Assembly (NCBI GenBank): GCA_947095585.1
Contig: OX352761.1
Span: forward strand, 35,759,260-35,823,259
Reading direction: 5' to 3'
DNA length: 64,000 nucleotides
Source: Nephrocerus scutellatus
Taxonomy: Eukaryota > Arthropoda > Insecta > Diptera > Pipunculidae
Shown piece after piece: positions 44,621 through 53,575 of this stretch. Positions within the stretch are counted from its first letter, which is position 1, and each line of letters starts with the position of its first letter. A program made the position numbers and the translations under genes. Under the pieces are notes generated by a model that was given only the letters and a program-made list of their open reading frames with translations, was not told the origin of the DNA and searched no databases.

Positions 44621-46230
44621 CAGTCATTGGCAAAATTATTTGCACAATGTAATATTTACACCATATCACTTCAATAAAGTTGTATAACTTTTCAAAAATT
44701 CAATATATCACTGATATTGTTGCTTATTACTAATCTTTTATATTATAAACGGTAAATAAAACCCAAAACAATATTTCGAACAGAAATAGTTTAAATCATG
44801 AAAATTACAGTGGCACAATTATTGTGACATCACTACACAATGGCAAAATTATTTGCACATTTGCAAATAACAGTTCTGGATATAAAACGGTAGTTAAACT
44901 CTTCAACTTCTCAATGCAAAGCGATGCTCTTAAGGGCTAGAACTAGGGAATTAACCACGGAGAAACGAGCGGCTATTGTTGCAGAATTTGGAACCGGTGC
45001 TTCGGCAACAAAACTTTCGGCATGGAAGTGTAAAAAACCCGAACCGGTAGAGGCAGAAAAAGGGTTACTTCGAAAAGGGAAGACTTCCGAATTATTCGTT
45101 CTTTTAGAAGTAACCCATGTGGAAAAGTTCGAAATGTGTTAAATGATTTAAACAAGGATCGTGAGGAGAATGTTAGTGAAAGAACGTTACGAAGAAGGTT
45201 AAAAGAAAATAAAATTCGAGCCTACGTCATACAAAAAAGCCCTTTATAACACCAAAAAATAAGCGGCTTCGGCTACAAATTGCTAGGGAACATATCAACA
45301 AACCAGCGGCTTTTTGGAGAAGTGTGCTTTGGACTGACGAGACTGCTTGTTCTTTAGATGGCAGCTATGGTCGAAAGTTTTATTACACCGATTCAAAAAC
45401 AAGAGCCAAAGAACCTGTTACGGAACTCAAAAGGCATTCCAAAGGAGGCAAAATTATGATATGGGGGTGCATATCATATTGTGGTGTGGGACCCCTTGTC
45501 CGGTGCTCTGATCATATGACACAGTCACATTATTTAGAGATTCTAAATGATGTTGCACTGGTGGCAGGATCAGTATCAATTGGGAGTGATTTCATTCTCC
45601 AACATGATAATAAACCCTGCACACAGCTTGGAACATCAAAAAGTTTTTATCAGAAGTAGGACAAGAAGTTTTAAATGGCCTCCCCAAAGCCCTGACATAA
45701 ATGTCATAGAAAATTTTTGGCATCTAGTGAAGTCCAAAATTCCACAAAACATCGGAAGATTTGCAGATGAGACGAGGAAAGTTTTTTTTAGAAGCGTGGA
45801 GTACCATCCCGGAGCAGCAAATTAAAGGTTTGACTGATTCAATGCCAAGGCGCCTCGGAGAAGTTATTGCGGCAAAAGGAGGAAACACAACTTATTAGGT
45901 AATGCTGTACCAAAGAAAATCATTGCATTCAATGTAAAAATATTTCCCATTTTCAGCTTTCAGTAGTGTTTCCGAAAGGTTTTTGCACTTGTGCAAATAA
46001 TTTTGCCATTCTTAAGTGATGTTACAATAATTGTGCCACTGTAATTTTCATACTTTAAACTATTTCTATTTGAAATTTTGTTTTGGTTTTTATTTATATA
46101 TAATATAAATATATAAAAGATTAGTAATAAACAACAAATATATAATATTGAATTTTTGAAAAGTTATACAACTTTATTGAAGTGATATGGTGTAAATATT
46201 ACATTGTGCAAATAATTTTGCCAATGACTG
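44621..46230 (+). mobile_element. Tc1-like transposon, both ends intact
   Basis: Starts CAGTCATTGGCAAAATTATT and ends with its reverse complement; TA on both sides. Terminal inverted repeats are about 240 bp (44621-44858 and 45990-46230). Each contains an outer and an inner direct repeat TGGCAAAATTATTTGCAC (44628 and 44841; mirrored at 45991 and near 46205), the IR/DR plan of Minos- and Sleeping Beauty-type Tc1 elements. Size 1610 bp is normal for the family. Ends are in good repair while the gene inside is not. Confidence 0.93.
44924..45898 (+). pseudogene. Tc1-like transposase, frameshifted
   Basis: Cuts and pastes the element via its inverted repeats. N-terminal DNA-binding part 44924-45142 (ELTTEKRAAIVAEFGTGASA) loses frame inside the second helix-turn-helix; 45150-45250 continues with DLNKDREENVSERTLRRRLK and a stop. 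The catalytic domain has LWTDET (first Asp) and LQHDNKP (second Asp) in 45324-45659. In a new frame from 45650 come WPPQSPDINVIENFWHLVKS (Glu of the DDE triad) and, after another shift, the end RRLGEVIAAKGGNTTY with TAG at 45896. At least three frame changes, so inactive. Confidence 0.88.
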
Positions 46231-46238
46231 TATATAGA

Positions 46239-46700
46239 AGATTTAAAAATACATTCAGATTTCATTTTACATTACATTCTTAATCATGAAGTGCTTTTGC
46301 TAAACTATAACCTGCTTTAAGTTCAAGAAGGCCGGTGGTAGCATTGACGGAGCGCATTGCGAAAACTGTCCACAGGCCCCTCTTTTTGGTTAAATTAAAA
46401 GAATGAACATAGATTTTGAATTGGACAATTTTAACTTTATAGAAAATATTTTTGTATGAATGGTAGTAAATAGAGATGTGCAAACGCAATACCAATAGCA
46501 TAGCATCTATGCTGGCTGAGTTTTGGTATTGCCTTGGTGCCTGCCTTAGTAGTCTTGATGTGCGTGCTTGCCAGCTGGGACTTGGTCATGTGGTCTTGCT
46601 CGATACATTGATTACTTATAAATAACTACTGATAACTCTTTAACTCAAATTTAATAGCTGTTAGATAATTCAAGTATTAAATGAAGTATCCTAATCCTAT
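46239..46700. other. Unassigned DNA
   Basis: The 73-codon open frame 46280-46501 (minus) is not recognised; no other content. Confidence 0.35.
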
Positions 46701-46744
46701 AAGCGAAGCAAAAAATTTATTGCCCGTACAAGGGATGTACAATT

Positions 46745-47400
46745 TCATTTCGATCGATAATAGTGTTAATTCTATGGTTTTCGTGGTCGCTGAGTTGAAT
46801 GGTGATGGTAAGACAGCTCTATGGTGATGGGGTCGATAACTGAGGGGGGGATAACCGATATTAGTGTCGATTCTATGGTTTTCGGGTCGCTGAGTTGAAT
46901 GGTCATGGTGAGACAGCTCTAGGGGGATGGGATCGATAACTGAGGGGGTGACCGATATTAGTGTCGATTCTATAGTTTTCGGGGCCGCTGAGTTAAATGG
47001 TGATGGTAGAACAGCTCTAGGGGTATGGGGTCGATAACTGAGGGGGTAACGATATTAGCGCCGATTTTATGGTTTTCGATGTCGCTGAGTCGAACGGTTT
47101 GGTAAGGCAGCTCTAGGGGTATGGGGTCGATAACCGTTGGGGGGGGGGGGGGTTAACAATATTAGTGTCGATTTTATATTTTTCGGGGTCGCTGAGTTGA
47201 ATGGTGATGGTACGACAGCTCTAGCGGATGGGGTCGATACCTGAGGAGGATTACCGATATTAGTGTCCATTCAATAGTTCTCGGGACCACTGATATTAAT
47301 AGTGTTGGTAGGACATTCGTTTGGGTGAGTTGTCTCCCCGGAGGTGGGAGGTTGACCGATATTAGTGTCGATCCCATAGTTTTCGGGGTCGCTCAGATGA
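46745..47400 (+). repeat. ~100-bp tandem array inside family B
   Basis: Units with ATTAGTGTCGATTCTATGGT and GCTGAGTTGAATGGTGATGG; a G13 run at about 47140 shows slippage. Period 96-108 bp. Confidence 0.85.
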
Positions 47401-47539
47401 AAAGTGGTGTATAGTACGACGACGAATTTGGGGGTGAGGACATTGTCGCCCCTACTTCAAATTGGAAAAGGTAGATTAGTAGCCGTGTTTTATGGATATG
47501 TTAAATTGACATCGATTTTTGAAATCTGCCACTGAACTA

Positions 47540-47935
47540 ATAAATTCTATTTATCCGGCTGTTTCTCAAAACTAAAACATTTTGAATCGGTTGCTAGAAG
47601 GGGCCATTCTTGCTACTAAAAATGGAGACAACCACGAAATAAACAATCAAATACTTGGCGTAGTCACTGAATATAAGTGTATCGATACCTTTGTAGATAC
47701 TGATGAGGAAGTTAATTATCTAACTGAGTTCGTAAGCTCACTTAATTCGTCTGGAGTCTGACAGTTTGATCTCCAATTATTTTACTACGGATTCTCGACT
47801 CGCCAAAACATAGCAACGGCACAAGACTGTGCGTTAAAGAGATGCCGTGCAATATAATTAAAGCGACTATCTTGACAGAAAAGGTACAGTGTGAAACAGT
47901 TTTTATACCACGGATAGCACTCATTTTTAAATTTA
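47540..47935 (+). pseudogene. Helitron PIF1-type helicase remnant
   Basis: One frame, with several stops, reads NSIYPAVSQN, RLLEGAILATKNGDNHEINN, YKCIDTFVDTDEEVNYLTEF, VSSLNSSGV, then FDLQLFYYG and CALKRCRAI. This follows the Helitron helicase order WLCERAILAPKNxxVxEIN, YKSIDTVVDxDEAVNYPTEFLNSL, GxPPHxLxLKxG, LCNGTRLxVK. The last part (47880-47935) equals the fragment in the 17.9-kb copy. It supports assignment of family B to Helitrons. No Rep (HUH) nickase region is visible. Confidence 0.88.
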
Positions 47936-48227
47936 AGTGATGGCAATTTCCAGTAAAAACATTGTATACAACTAAGTTTTGTTTTAAATTAATTTTATGT
48001 ATGTTTATTTAATTTTACTTTATAATTTGAATACTATAGCTATAATTTAAAACATATTTTTTAAAATAAATTTTGTTAATAAAAACTGCAATTTTACCTT
48101 ATAGATAGATATCATTATTTTTTCAACCCCTGCCTTATAGAAGATTGGGATGAATAAATACCTGGGCAACGCCGGGTAATCAGCTAGTTATATATAATAA
48201 TACCGAATAATAATATTTGATAAACAG

Positions 48228-48535
48228 AGTCTCCCCTAATTCGTCAACGATAATTTGGGATATGACTTTTGGGTATATTCTAAGAAAAAAATCGTGCTAC
48301 AGTAAGAGTATATCTCCAATGATGACATCATTTTTAGGGATTTAAGAAAAAGCTTACTTTGGTGTACCCTGACCCATGTTAACGGAAATTGCTCTGTTAA
48401 TACTAACGGTAGGACCTTTTATTATTTTTTTATTATGAACGTAACAATAATAAAAAAAAATAAAAATGTGGAAAACCCTATAGATTTTATGATAATTGGG
48501 AAAACCTGCAGCAGGTAAAATTAAAAGAAGGGTTT
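48228..48535 (+). repeat. Left arm of a 5.3-kb inverted repeat
   Basis: CCCCTAATTCGTCAACGATA..., AAGAAAAAGCTTACTTTGGT and TTTTATGATAATTGGGAAAA recur in reverse at 53077-53575. The arm lacks ~190 bp that the right arm has (53180-53375). A mariner-like end TIR is suggested by the outer CCCTAATTCGTCA. Confidence 0.7.
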
Positions 48536-48589
48536 TTTTTTTGCTTTAACCTCCAAAGGCTATGAATAAAAAATAAATTTGTGTGGTTT

Positions 48590-48908
48590 TAGATAATTTT
48601 TATTTTATGTGTGTACTAAAACAGTTATAACAGATGCTCAAAGGGTCCTCATTGGTTTTGTATGCATGCCCATATTTAGATTTCGCTGGTCAGACGCTTA
48701 GCTATGCAATTTAATGTTTCCAGACATTCCACTAATTCAACTAGCTTCATCGTATATCTAAAAGAATGGTGTTCCAGCCCACTATGGTCGAGAGGTTAAA
48801 AATTGGTTAGATGAAGAGTATGGTAACGTTGGATACGAAGAAATGGACCAGTTCGCTGGCCTGCAAGATCTCCTGACCTTCTTGTATTGGATTTTTTTGT
48901 ATGGGGAA
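48590..48908 (+). pseudogene. mariner-like transposase, 5' half of a split copy
   Basis: 48768-48908 reads NGVPAHYGREVKNWLDEEYG and, after a one-base shift, WIRRNGPVRWPARSPDLLVL with DFFVWG. These are the second-Asp and third-Asp blocks of a mariner-type (QQDGAPAHxxxxVxxxL, WPARSPDLTPLDFFLWG) transposase; the expected Asp in the first block is replaced. The frame is cut at 48908 by an LTR element and continues at 52229. 48590-48700 is an inverted copy of the gene's 3' end (compare 52370-52440), giving a fold-back. Confidence 0.8.
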
Positions 48909-49007
48909 TGTTATATATGTATTATATTCTATGTAATATACATCCAAGACATTCAATAAAGGCAGTCAAATTTGAACACGCATCGGGCTCGGTCGTTTAA
49001 TTTGTCA
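48909..49007 (+). repeat. Left LTR of the Mag-like element
   Basis: TG...CA ends; contains a polyadenylation-type ATTCAATAAAGG and ATCGGGCTCGGTCG. Confidence 0.88.
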
Positions 49008-49009
49008 AC

Positions 49010-49021
49010 TGGCGACGAGGA
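49010..49021 (+). promoter_or_regulatory. Primer binding site, tRNA-Ser(GCT) type
   Basis: TGGCGACGAGGA, two bases after the left LTR, is complementary to the CCTCGTCGCCA 3' end that I know for insect tRNA-Ser(GCT). Reverse transcription of the minus strand would start here. Confidence 0.7.
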
Positions 49022-49246
49022 CAAAAACAAGAAAGAGAACGCGAAGTAAAATTTTTTCAATTCATGTGTCGACAAAAATCTATTTTTAGCCTATTATTTT
49101 CGATTATTGGTTGCTTTCACGCAAAATTCGTGCCGTGTAGTTTTTTTTTATTGATTCAAAAGATTCAGATTCGATTCATAAAGAAAAAACAACAAGCGAG
49201 AGTGAAATAATTAAACAATTATTACAAGAACAGCACGAAGAGCCTG

Positions 49247-50140
49247 ATGCTGCAGCAACAAACATGGATGCAGTCGGTTCTCCGCAACCAAGCTGCTGGT
49301 TCTCCAAATAGAGTTGCACCTACATTTCATGGGTTCTACAAAGAATCACAAACGTGGGAATCGTATTTGGAGCAACTTAACCAACATTTTTTAGCATATA
49401 GCGTTGACGACGCTGAAAAGCAAAAAAGTTTTTTCTTGTCTTGGATAGGCACAGACATTTTTGAGTTGTTTAAAAATCTGTTTGGTAAAGCAAATTTACA
49501 CGCGCAATCATTTCATCAGCTAACGGAAAAGCTTACGGAACATTTCCAATCAAAACGGCATGTTGTCGCAGCGCGTTATGATTTTTTCAAGAAACAAATG
49601 CAACCACACCAAACTTACAGAGAGTGGATAGCCGATCTCCGTGGTTTAGCAAAAGAGTGTCATTTCGTGTGTTCTGCCGAAAATTGTACACAAAATTTTG
49701 TAGATGATATTATTCGCGACAAATTAATTACGCACATAGCACGACGCTGTGCGCTCTGCTGCTTTGCAGAAGTTGCAGCCAACGTTAGCCGACGTCTTGC
49801 TCATAGCAGAGTCGTACGAAGCTACATCCAAAACGGTAGCAGCAATAAAACAACAACATGCGACAAAACAGAAATGCCAATAAACGATGTAAACGAAAGC
49901 GAAATTCCAGTCAATTCGCTCAGTTTTTACGCAAAGAAACAGCTAGTGTTCAAATCATGCTCTGGCTGTGGTCACACACACAAGCGTGAAGACTGCAAAT
50001 TCAGAAACGCCTTCTGTAACAAATGTGGCAGAAAAGCAAAACCTTTCTATAGAGAAGGTTTTGCAGAAAAGGGCATATTGCGCCAGTATGCATGTCAAAG
50101 CACAAATCGAATTACAAACACAATGTTAACAACAAAAATA
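49247..50140 (+). pseudogene. gag: gag of the Mag-like element
   Basis: The capsid-nucleocapsid protein that packages element RNA. The open frame begins at ATG 49247 (a frame with EQHEEPDAA just upstream suggests a lost base and an earlier true start). Capsid-like region: PTFHGFYKESQTWESYLEQL, FFLSWIGTDIFELFKNLFGK, then FDDIIRD-type helix (NFVDDIIRDKLI). The nucleocapsid has one full CX2CX3HX4C knuckle (CSGCGHTHKREDC) and the start of a second (CNKCGRK). A 35-bp insertion at 50037-50071 throws the second knuckle out of frame; its remaining His and Cys lie in another frame just after. The frame then runs into family A at 50146. Confidence 0.82.
50029..50071. other. Excision-like footprint with 8-bp duplication in gag
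   Basis: CAGAAAAG occurs at 50029-50036 and 50064-50071. Between are 27 bp: CAAAACC followed by TTTCTATAGAGAAGGTTTTG. The last 20-21 bases equal the right TIR of the MITE at 27256-27518, and the first 7 equal its left end. This is what a cut-and-paste element leaves when it departs imprecisely. Confidence 0.75.
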
Positions 50141-50145
50141 AAAAA

Positions 50146-50782
50146 ACAACCCATAAAAATACAATTTTTCATGTGAATTCTCTAATAGGAGATGGGTATG
50201 TGTTAAAATTTGAAGAAAACCGCGCTAATTTTTAAAAAATTTTGTCCATCGGAGATACACATGTATATAAAATTTGAAGAAAATCGGGTTATTTTTTTGA
50301 AAAATTGTTATGGGCCCCACGACCCCGGCCACCAAAATTTTTGCAAAAAGTGTTGTCCATCGGAGATACACACGTCGGGTTAAGTTTTTTAAAAAATTTG
50401 TTGGGGCCCCATGACCCTCCAAACCCTGTCTCCAAAATTTTTGCAAAAAGTGTTACCCATCGGAGATACAAATGTATATAGTTAAATTAAAAAAAATCGG
50501 GTTAATTTTTTTAAAAAAAATTTGGGGACCAATGACCCTTGGGTCCGGGGTCTCAAAAATTTTTACAAAAAGTGTTTTTCATCGGAGCTACATACGTATA
50601 TAAAATTTGAAGAAAATCGGGTTAATTTTTTTAAAAAAACTTTAATAGAAAGTGTTGTCTCCGGAAATACACATGTGTGCAAAATTTCAATAAAATCGGG
50701 CATTGAGAAGTGGGTTAAAACAGACAGACGACCGACGACCGACATCCGTGCCACGGGCAAGTGAAGTTAATATAGAGAATTT
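50146..50782 (+). repeat. Family A copy inserted in the Mag-like element
   Basis: ACAACCCATAAAAATACAAT at left, TTAATATAGAGAATTT at right; about five units. The A-run AAAAA is on both sides, and the retrotransposon frame resumes at once (AAAAACGTAATTAGC), so the ends are well defined. Confidence 0.9.
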
Positions 50783-52109
50783 AAAAACGTAATTAGCAAG
50801 AGAGACAGCCATCGGAAGAATAAAAACGTTGATACTGTTGAGACAATTTACAGTGTAACTGGTGTTTTGAAAACAGAAAGTAAAAAAAATTATATTGATG
50901 TGCAAATTCTCAACAAATTAATTTCGTTTCAAATGGTTTCCGGTGCAACTACTTCGGTCATAAATTTGTAGAAAATTGAACAGCCCAAAGTTACGGAAGT
51001 GTAAAAGAACATTATACGGTTTTGGTCAAAAGCAAATTCCTGTGCTAGGTGAACTGTGTGCGTTTGTCATGTGCGGTAAAAAAGTAAAACAAGTGACCAT
51101 CGTAATTGTTGACACTGAAAATGGAAACAATCTTTTTGGGTTTCATTTGTTTAAAGCGTTCGGATATAAAATTCAGCAAATCGCGTACATCACCGCTGAT
51201 GCTAATAATGAAGTAAATAATTTATGTGAAAAATACAGAGATGTGTTTGAACCAGCTCTTGGCACAATCAAGGATTTCAAAGCAACCAAGCAAGCAATTC
51301 TTTGCGGTCAACAATTTTCTAAGATCGACCTTAAAGACGCGTACTTACAAACAGAATTGGACGACGATTCTAAAACTGTAATGGTAGTTAGCACGCCGCT
51401 AGGATTATTTCAATACCAGCGTCTTCCATATGGAATAGCCAGCGCTTTAGCAATATTTCAAAAATATCTGGAACAACTACTTCAAGGCGTAGAAGGATGC
51501 GGAAATTACCTAGATGACATCATCATCACCGCACCAACAAGTACGGAACATATTTGCCGTCTTGAAGAAGTGCTAAACATTCTACAAAGTAATGGCATCA
51601 AATGCAAGCGACAAAAATGTTTCTTTCTAAGAGATGAAAGTGAATATCTCGGATGAAAAATCAGCGTTAATGGTATTTTGCCAGACGATTCAGGCCTCAA
51701 GGTAGTGAAGAATCTTCAGCCTCCTCAAAATATAAAGCAAGCGGAAGCTTTTATGGGTAAAGTTAATTATTATCATAATTTCATACCAAATTACTCGCAA
51801 TTGTCAGCCCCAATAAACATGCCTTGCCGAAAAAACGTGAAATTTACGTGGGGTCGTGAACAAAATCAAGCGTTTAATTCCTTAAAAATGCACATTGTTA
51901 ACGCAACCCAATTAGCGCACTACGATGATCAGTTGCCTTTGGTCCTAGCCAATACCTCATCTTATGGTATTGGAGCAGTACTGTCACACATGTACCATGA
52001 CGGTAGTGAGCGCCCTATTGCTTTTGCGTCGAAGACCCTCGATAAACATCAGGTGCGATATAGCCAAATAGAAAAAGAAGGACTTCTTCTAAAATTACAC
52101 ATAAAATAA
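50783..52109 (+). pseudogene. pol: pol of the Mag-like element (PR, RT, RNase H remnants)
   Basis: Protease region 50860-50970: QILNKLISFQMVSGATTSVI, where the catalytic DTG is replaced by VSG, then a stop. RT 50976-51656: NNLCEKYRDVFEPALGTIKD, then an in-frame deletion that removes the N-terminal fingers, then GQQFSKIDLKDAYLQTELDD, FQYQRLPYGIASALAIFQK and an intact NYLDDIIITA box. After a stop at 51654 a new frame 51678-52109 has QAEAFMGKVNYYHNFIPNYS (connection) and RNase H start (SSYGIGAVLSHMYHDGSERP, ASKTLDKHQVRYSQIEKEGL). It stops at 52107 and integrase is missing. Non-functional. Confidence 0.87.
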
Positions 52110-52121
52110 AGGGTGGAGTAG
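52107..52121 (+). promoter_or_regulatory. Polypurine tract next to right LTR
   Basis: AAAGGGTGGAGTAG, purine-rich with two T, immediately upstream of TGTTATATA; the expected site for plus-strand priming. Confidence 0.5.
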
Positions 52122-52223
52122 TGTTATATATGTATTATATTCTATGTAATATACATCATCCAAGACATTCAATAAAGGCAGTCGAATTTGAACACGCATC
52201 GGGCTCGGTCGTTTAATTTGCCA
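52122..52223 (+). repeat. Right LTR of the Mag-like element
   Basis: Same as the left LTR with an extra CAT and two substitutions. Confidence 0.88.
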
Positions 52224-52228
52224 GGGAA

Positions 52229-52410
52229 GAATGAAATGACTTGTTTATTCAACCGAAATAGCAACTCTAAGTGAATTACAGAGCGTATTGTCGAAGCGTC
52301 ATCCAAAGTGAGGCAGCAGTTGGCATCAATAAGTATTCTCAGTGAAATCCATGAATGGGGTCTAGCATACACAGAAACCAAGGAGGACACTTTGAGCACC
52401 TGTTATATCT
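52229..52410 (+). pseudogene. mariner-like transposase, 3' half of the split copy
   Basis: Continues the gene cut at 48908: LVYSTEIATLSELQSVLSKR and near the end QGGHFEHLL, the usual C-terminal phrase (GGHFEHLL) of this mariner group. Stops and shifts present. Confidence 0.75.
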
Positions 52411-52454
52411 ATTGTTGTACACACATAAAATAAAAATTAGTCAGAAAAAGCGAA

Positions 52455-52800
52455 AATAAAAAAATCTCTGTTTGGCTGTCTGTATGTCTGTATGTCTGTC
52501 TGTGTCCACTCTACAGCCCAGACTGCTGAACTTCTCGTGATAAAAATTCATATTTAAGCTTTTTAGATAAATTGTGAGGAGCCAGATGATTTTGACGGAA
52601 ATCTGACAGCCGGAAATGAAAGTTTACTTAGACAGTTTTTTGAGTTTTTGCAAATAACTTAAGAAGTATAGCACTTATGAGAAATCTGTTAAGTGCAAAA
52701 GAAATTCAAAAAAAAAAAAAAAGTTAATATACATATACATTTACTGAAGATTCCGGTCCCGTCCATAAAAGAAAGTCGTGTCGTGCCCATTATTTCACTA
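52455..52800 (+). repeat. Family E repeat
   Basis: ATCTCTGTTTGGCTGTCTGT (with TGTATGTC repeats) to CATTTACTGAAGATTCCGGT and CCGTCC; inverted match to 11505-11840. Confidence 0.65.
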
Positions 52801-53076
52801 TTTTTTAAAGCGTTTTTATTAGCTCGCTTTCGTGTATGTCTTTCTGTGTGGGTGAAATTTTGTAATTGATTTTAAACTAACTTTCCATTGAGCTAGAGAC
52901 TTGAAACTTTAAATATAGCTCAGAACTGGATGAACATTGACAAATCACAAAAAAGACAACAAATCGCAAAAAAAAAAATTAATTCAACGCGAGTTTGCAA
53001 TTTGTTTCAGATCGAAGCCAACTACTACGCACAGTACTCGTTTTAAATTAAAAATGTTTTTTTATTAGCTGACTTG
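52801..53076. other. Unassigned segment between E and right arm
   Basis: TTATTAGCTCGCTTTCGTGT start; looks like another repeat edge but has no second copy here. Confidence 0.3.
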
Positions 53077-53575
53077 TTTTAATTTTACCTGCTGCAGGGT
53101 TTCCCAATTATCATAAAATCTGTAGGTTTTTTCACAAACTTGTTGCTGATTTTTATTTTTACCATAGTTACGTTCATAAGAAAAAAGTAATAAAACGTTA
53201 TGTTTATTACACATTTTCTGGAGATAATTTACCTCAAAATCAAAAATTAGCATGGGCAAGAAAACTGGAACAGGCATTGAAGTTGGATATCTGAAGACTC
53301 AAATAAGATATCAGCTTTATTTAAAAGCAATTATAAAGGCTAGTATTTCTTCAAAAAATAAAGTCCTAAACGAAGGTTCTACCGTTAGTATTAACAGAAC
53401 AATTTAACATAGGTCAGGGTACACCAAAGTAAGCTTTTTCTTAAATCTCCAAAAAATGATGTCAACATTGGAGATAGACCCTTACTGTTGAACGATTTTT
53501 TTCTTAGAATATACCCAAGAATCATTTCCCAAATAATCCCTGACGAATTAGGGAACACCCTACCCTGTATACTCT
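53077..53575 (-). repeat. Right arm of the 5.3-kb inverted repeat
   Basis: Reverse of 48228-48535 plus ~190 extra bp. The minus strand starts CAGGGTAGGGTGTTCCCTAA next to TA (53569-53570 region), like a mariner-type end. The open frame 53065-53277 (minus, ending TYRFYDNWETLQQVKLK) has its counterpart RFYDNWENLQQVKLK in the left arm, so the arms carry the start of an unknown element protein. Confidence 0.65.

Larger units (their letters stand above)
46705..48187 (+). mobile_element. Family B Helitron, 5'-truncated, with helicase remnant
   Basis: The 3' end is CCTGGGCAACGCCGGG (48161-48176), TAATCAG, CTAG (48184-48187), followed by T. Array of about six ~100-bp units (ACAGCTCT at 46813, 46913, 47011, 47107, 47215). 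No TCTATATATATAAAATAG start was found. Opposite in direction to 17517-18754 but richer in coding remains. Confidence 0.87.
48909..52223 (+). mobile_element. Mag-like Ty3/gypsy LTR retrotransposon, internally deleted
   Basis: Two ~100-bp LTRs (48909-49007, 52122-52223) start TGTTATATATGTATTATATT and end TTTG(T/C)CA. They differ by one 3-bp indel and about two substitutions, so the insertion is fairly recent. Target duplication GGGAA at 48904-48908 and 52224-52228. Contents: PBS, gag, degenerate protease, deleted RT, truncated RNase H. Integrase is absent: RNase H runs directly into the right LTR. Short LTRs and the tRNA-Ser type PBS suit the Mag clade. It sits inside a mariner-like gene. Confidence 0.9.
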
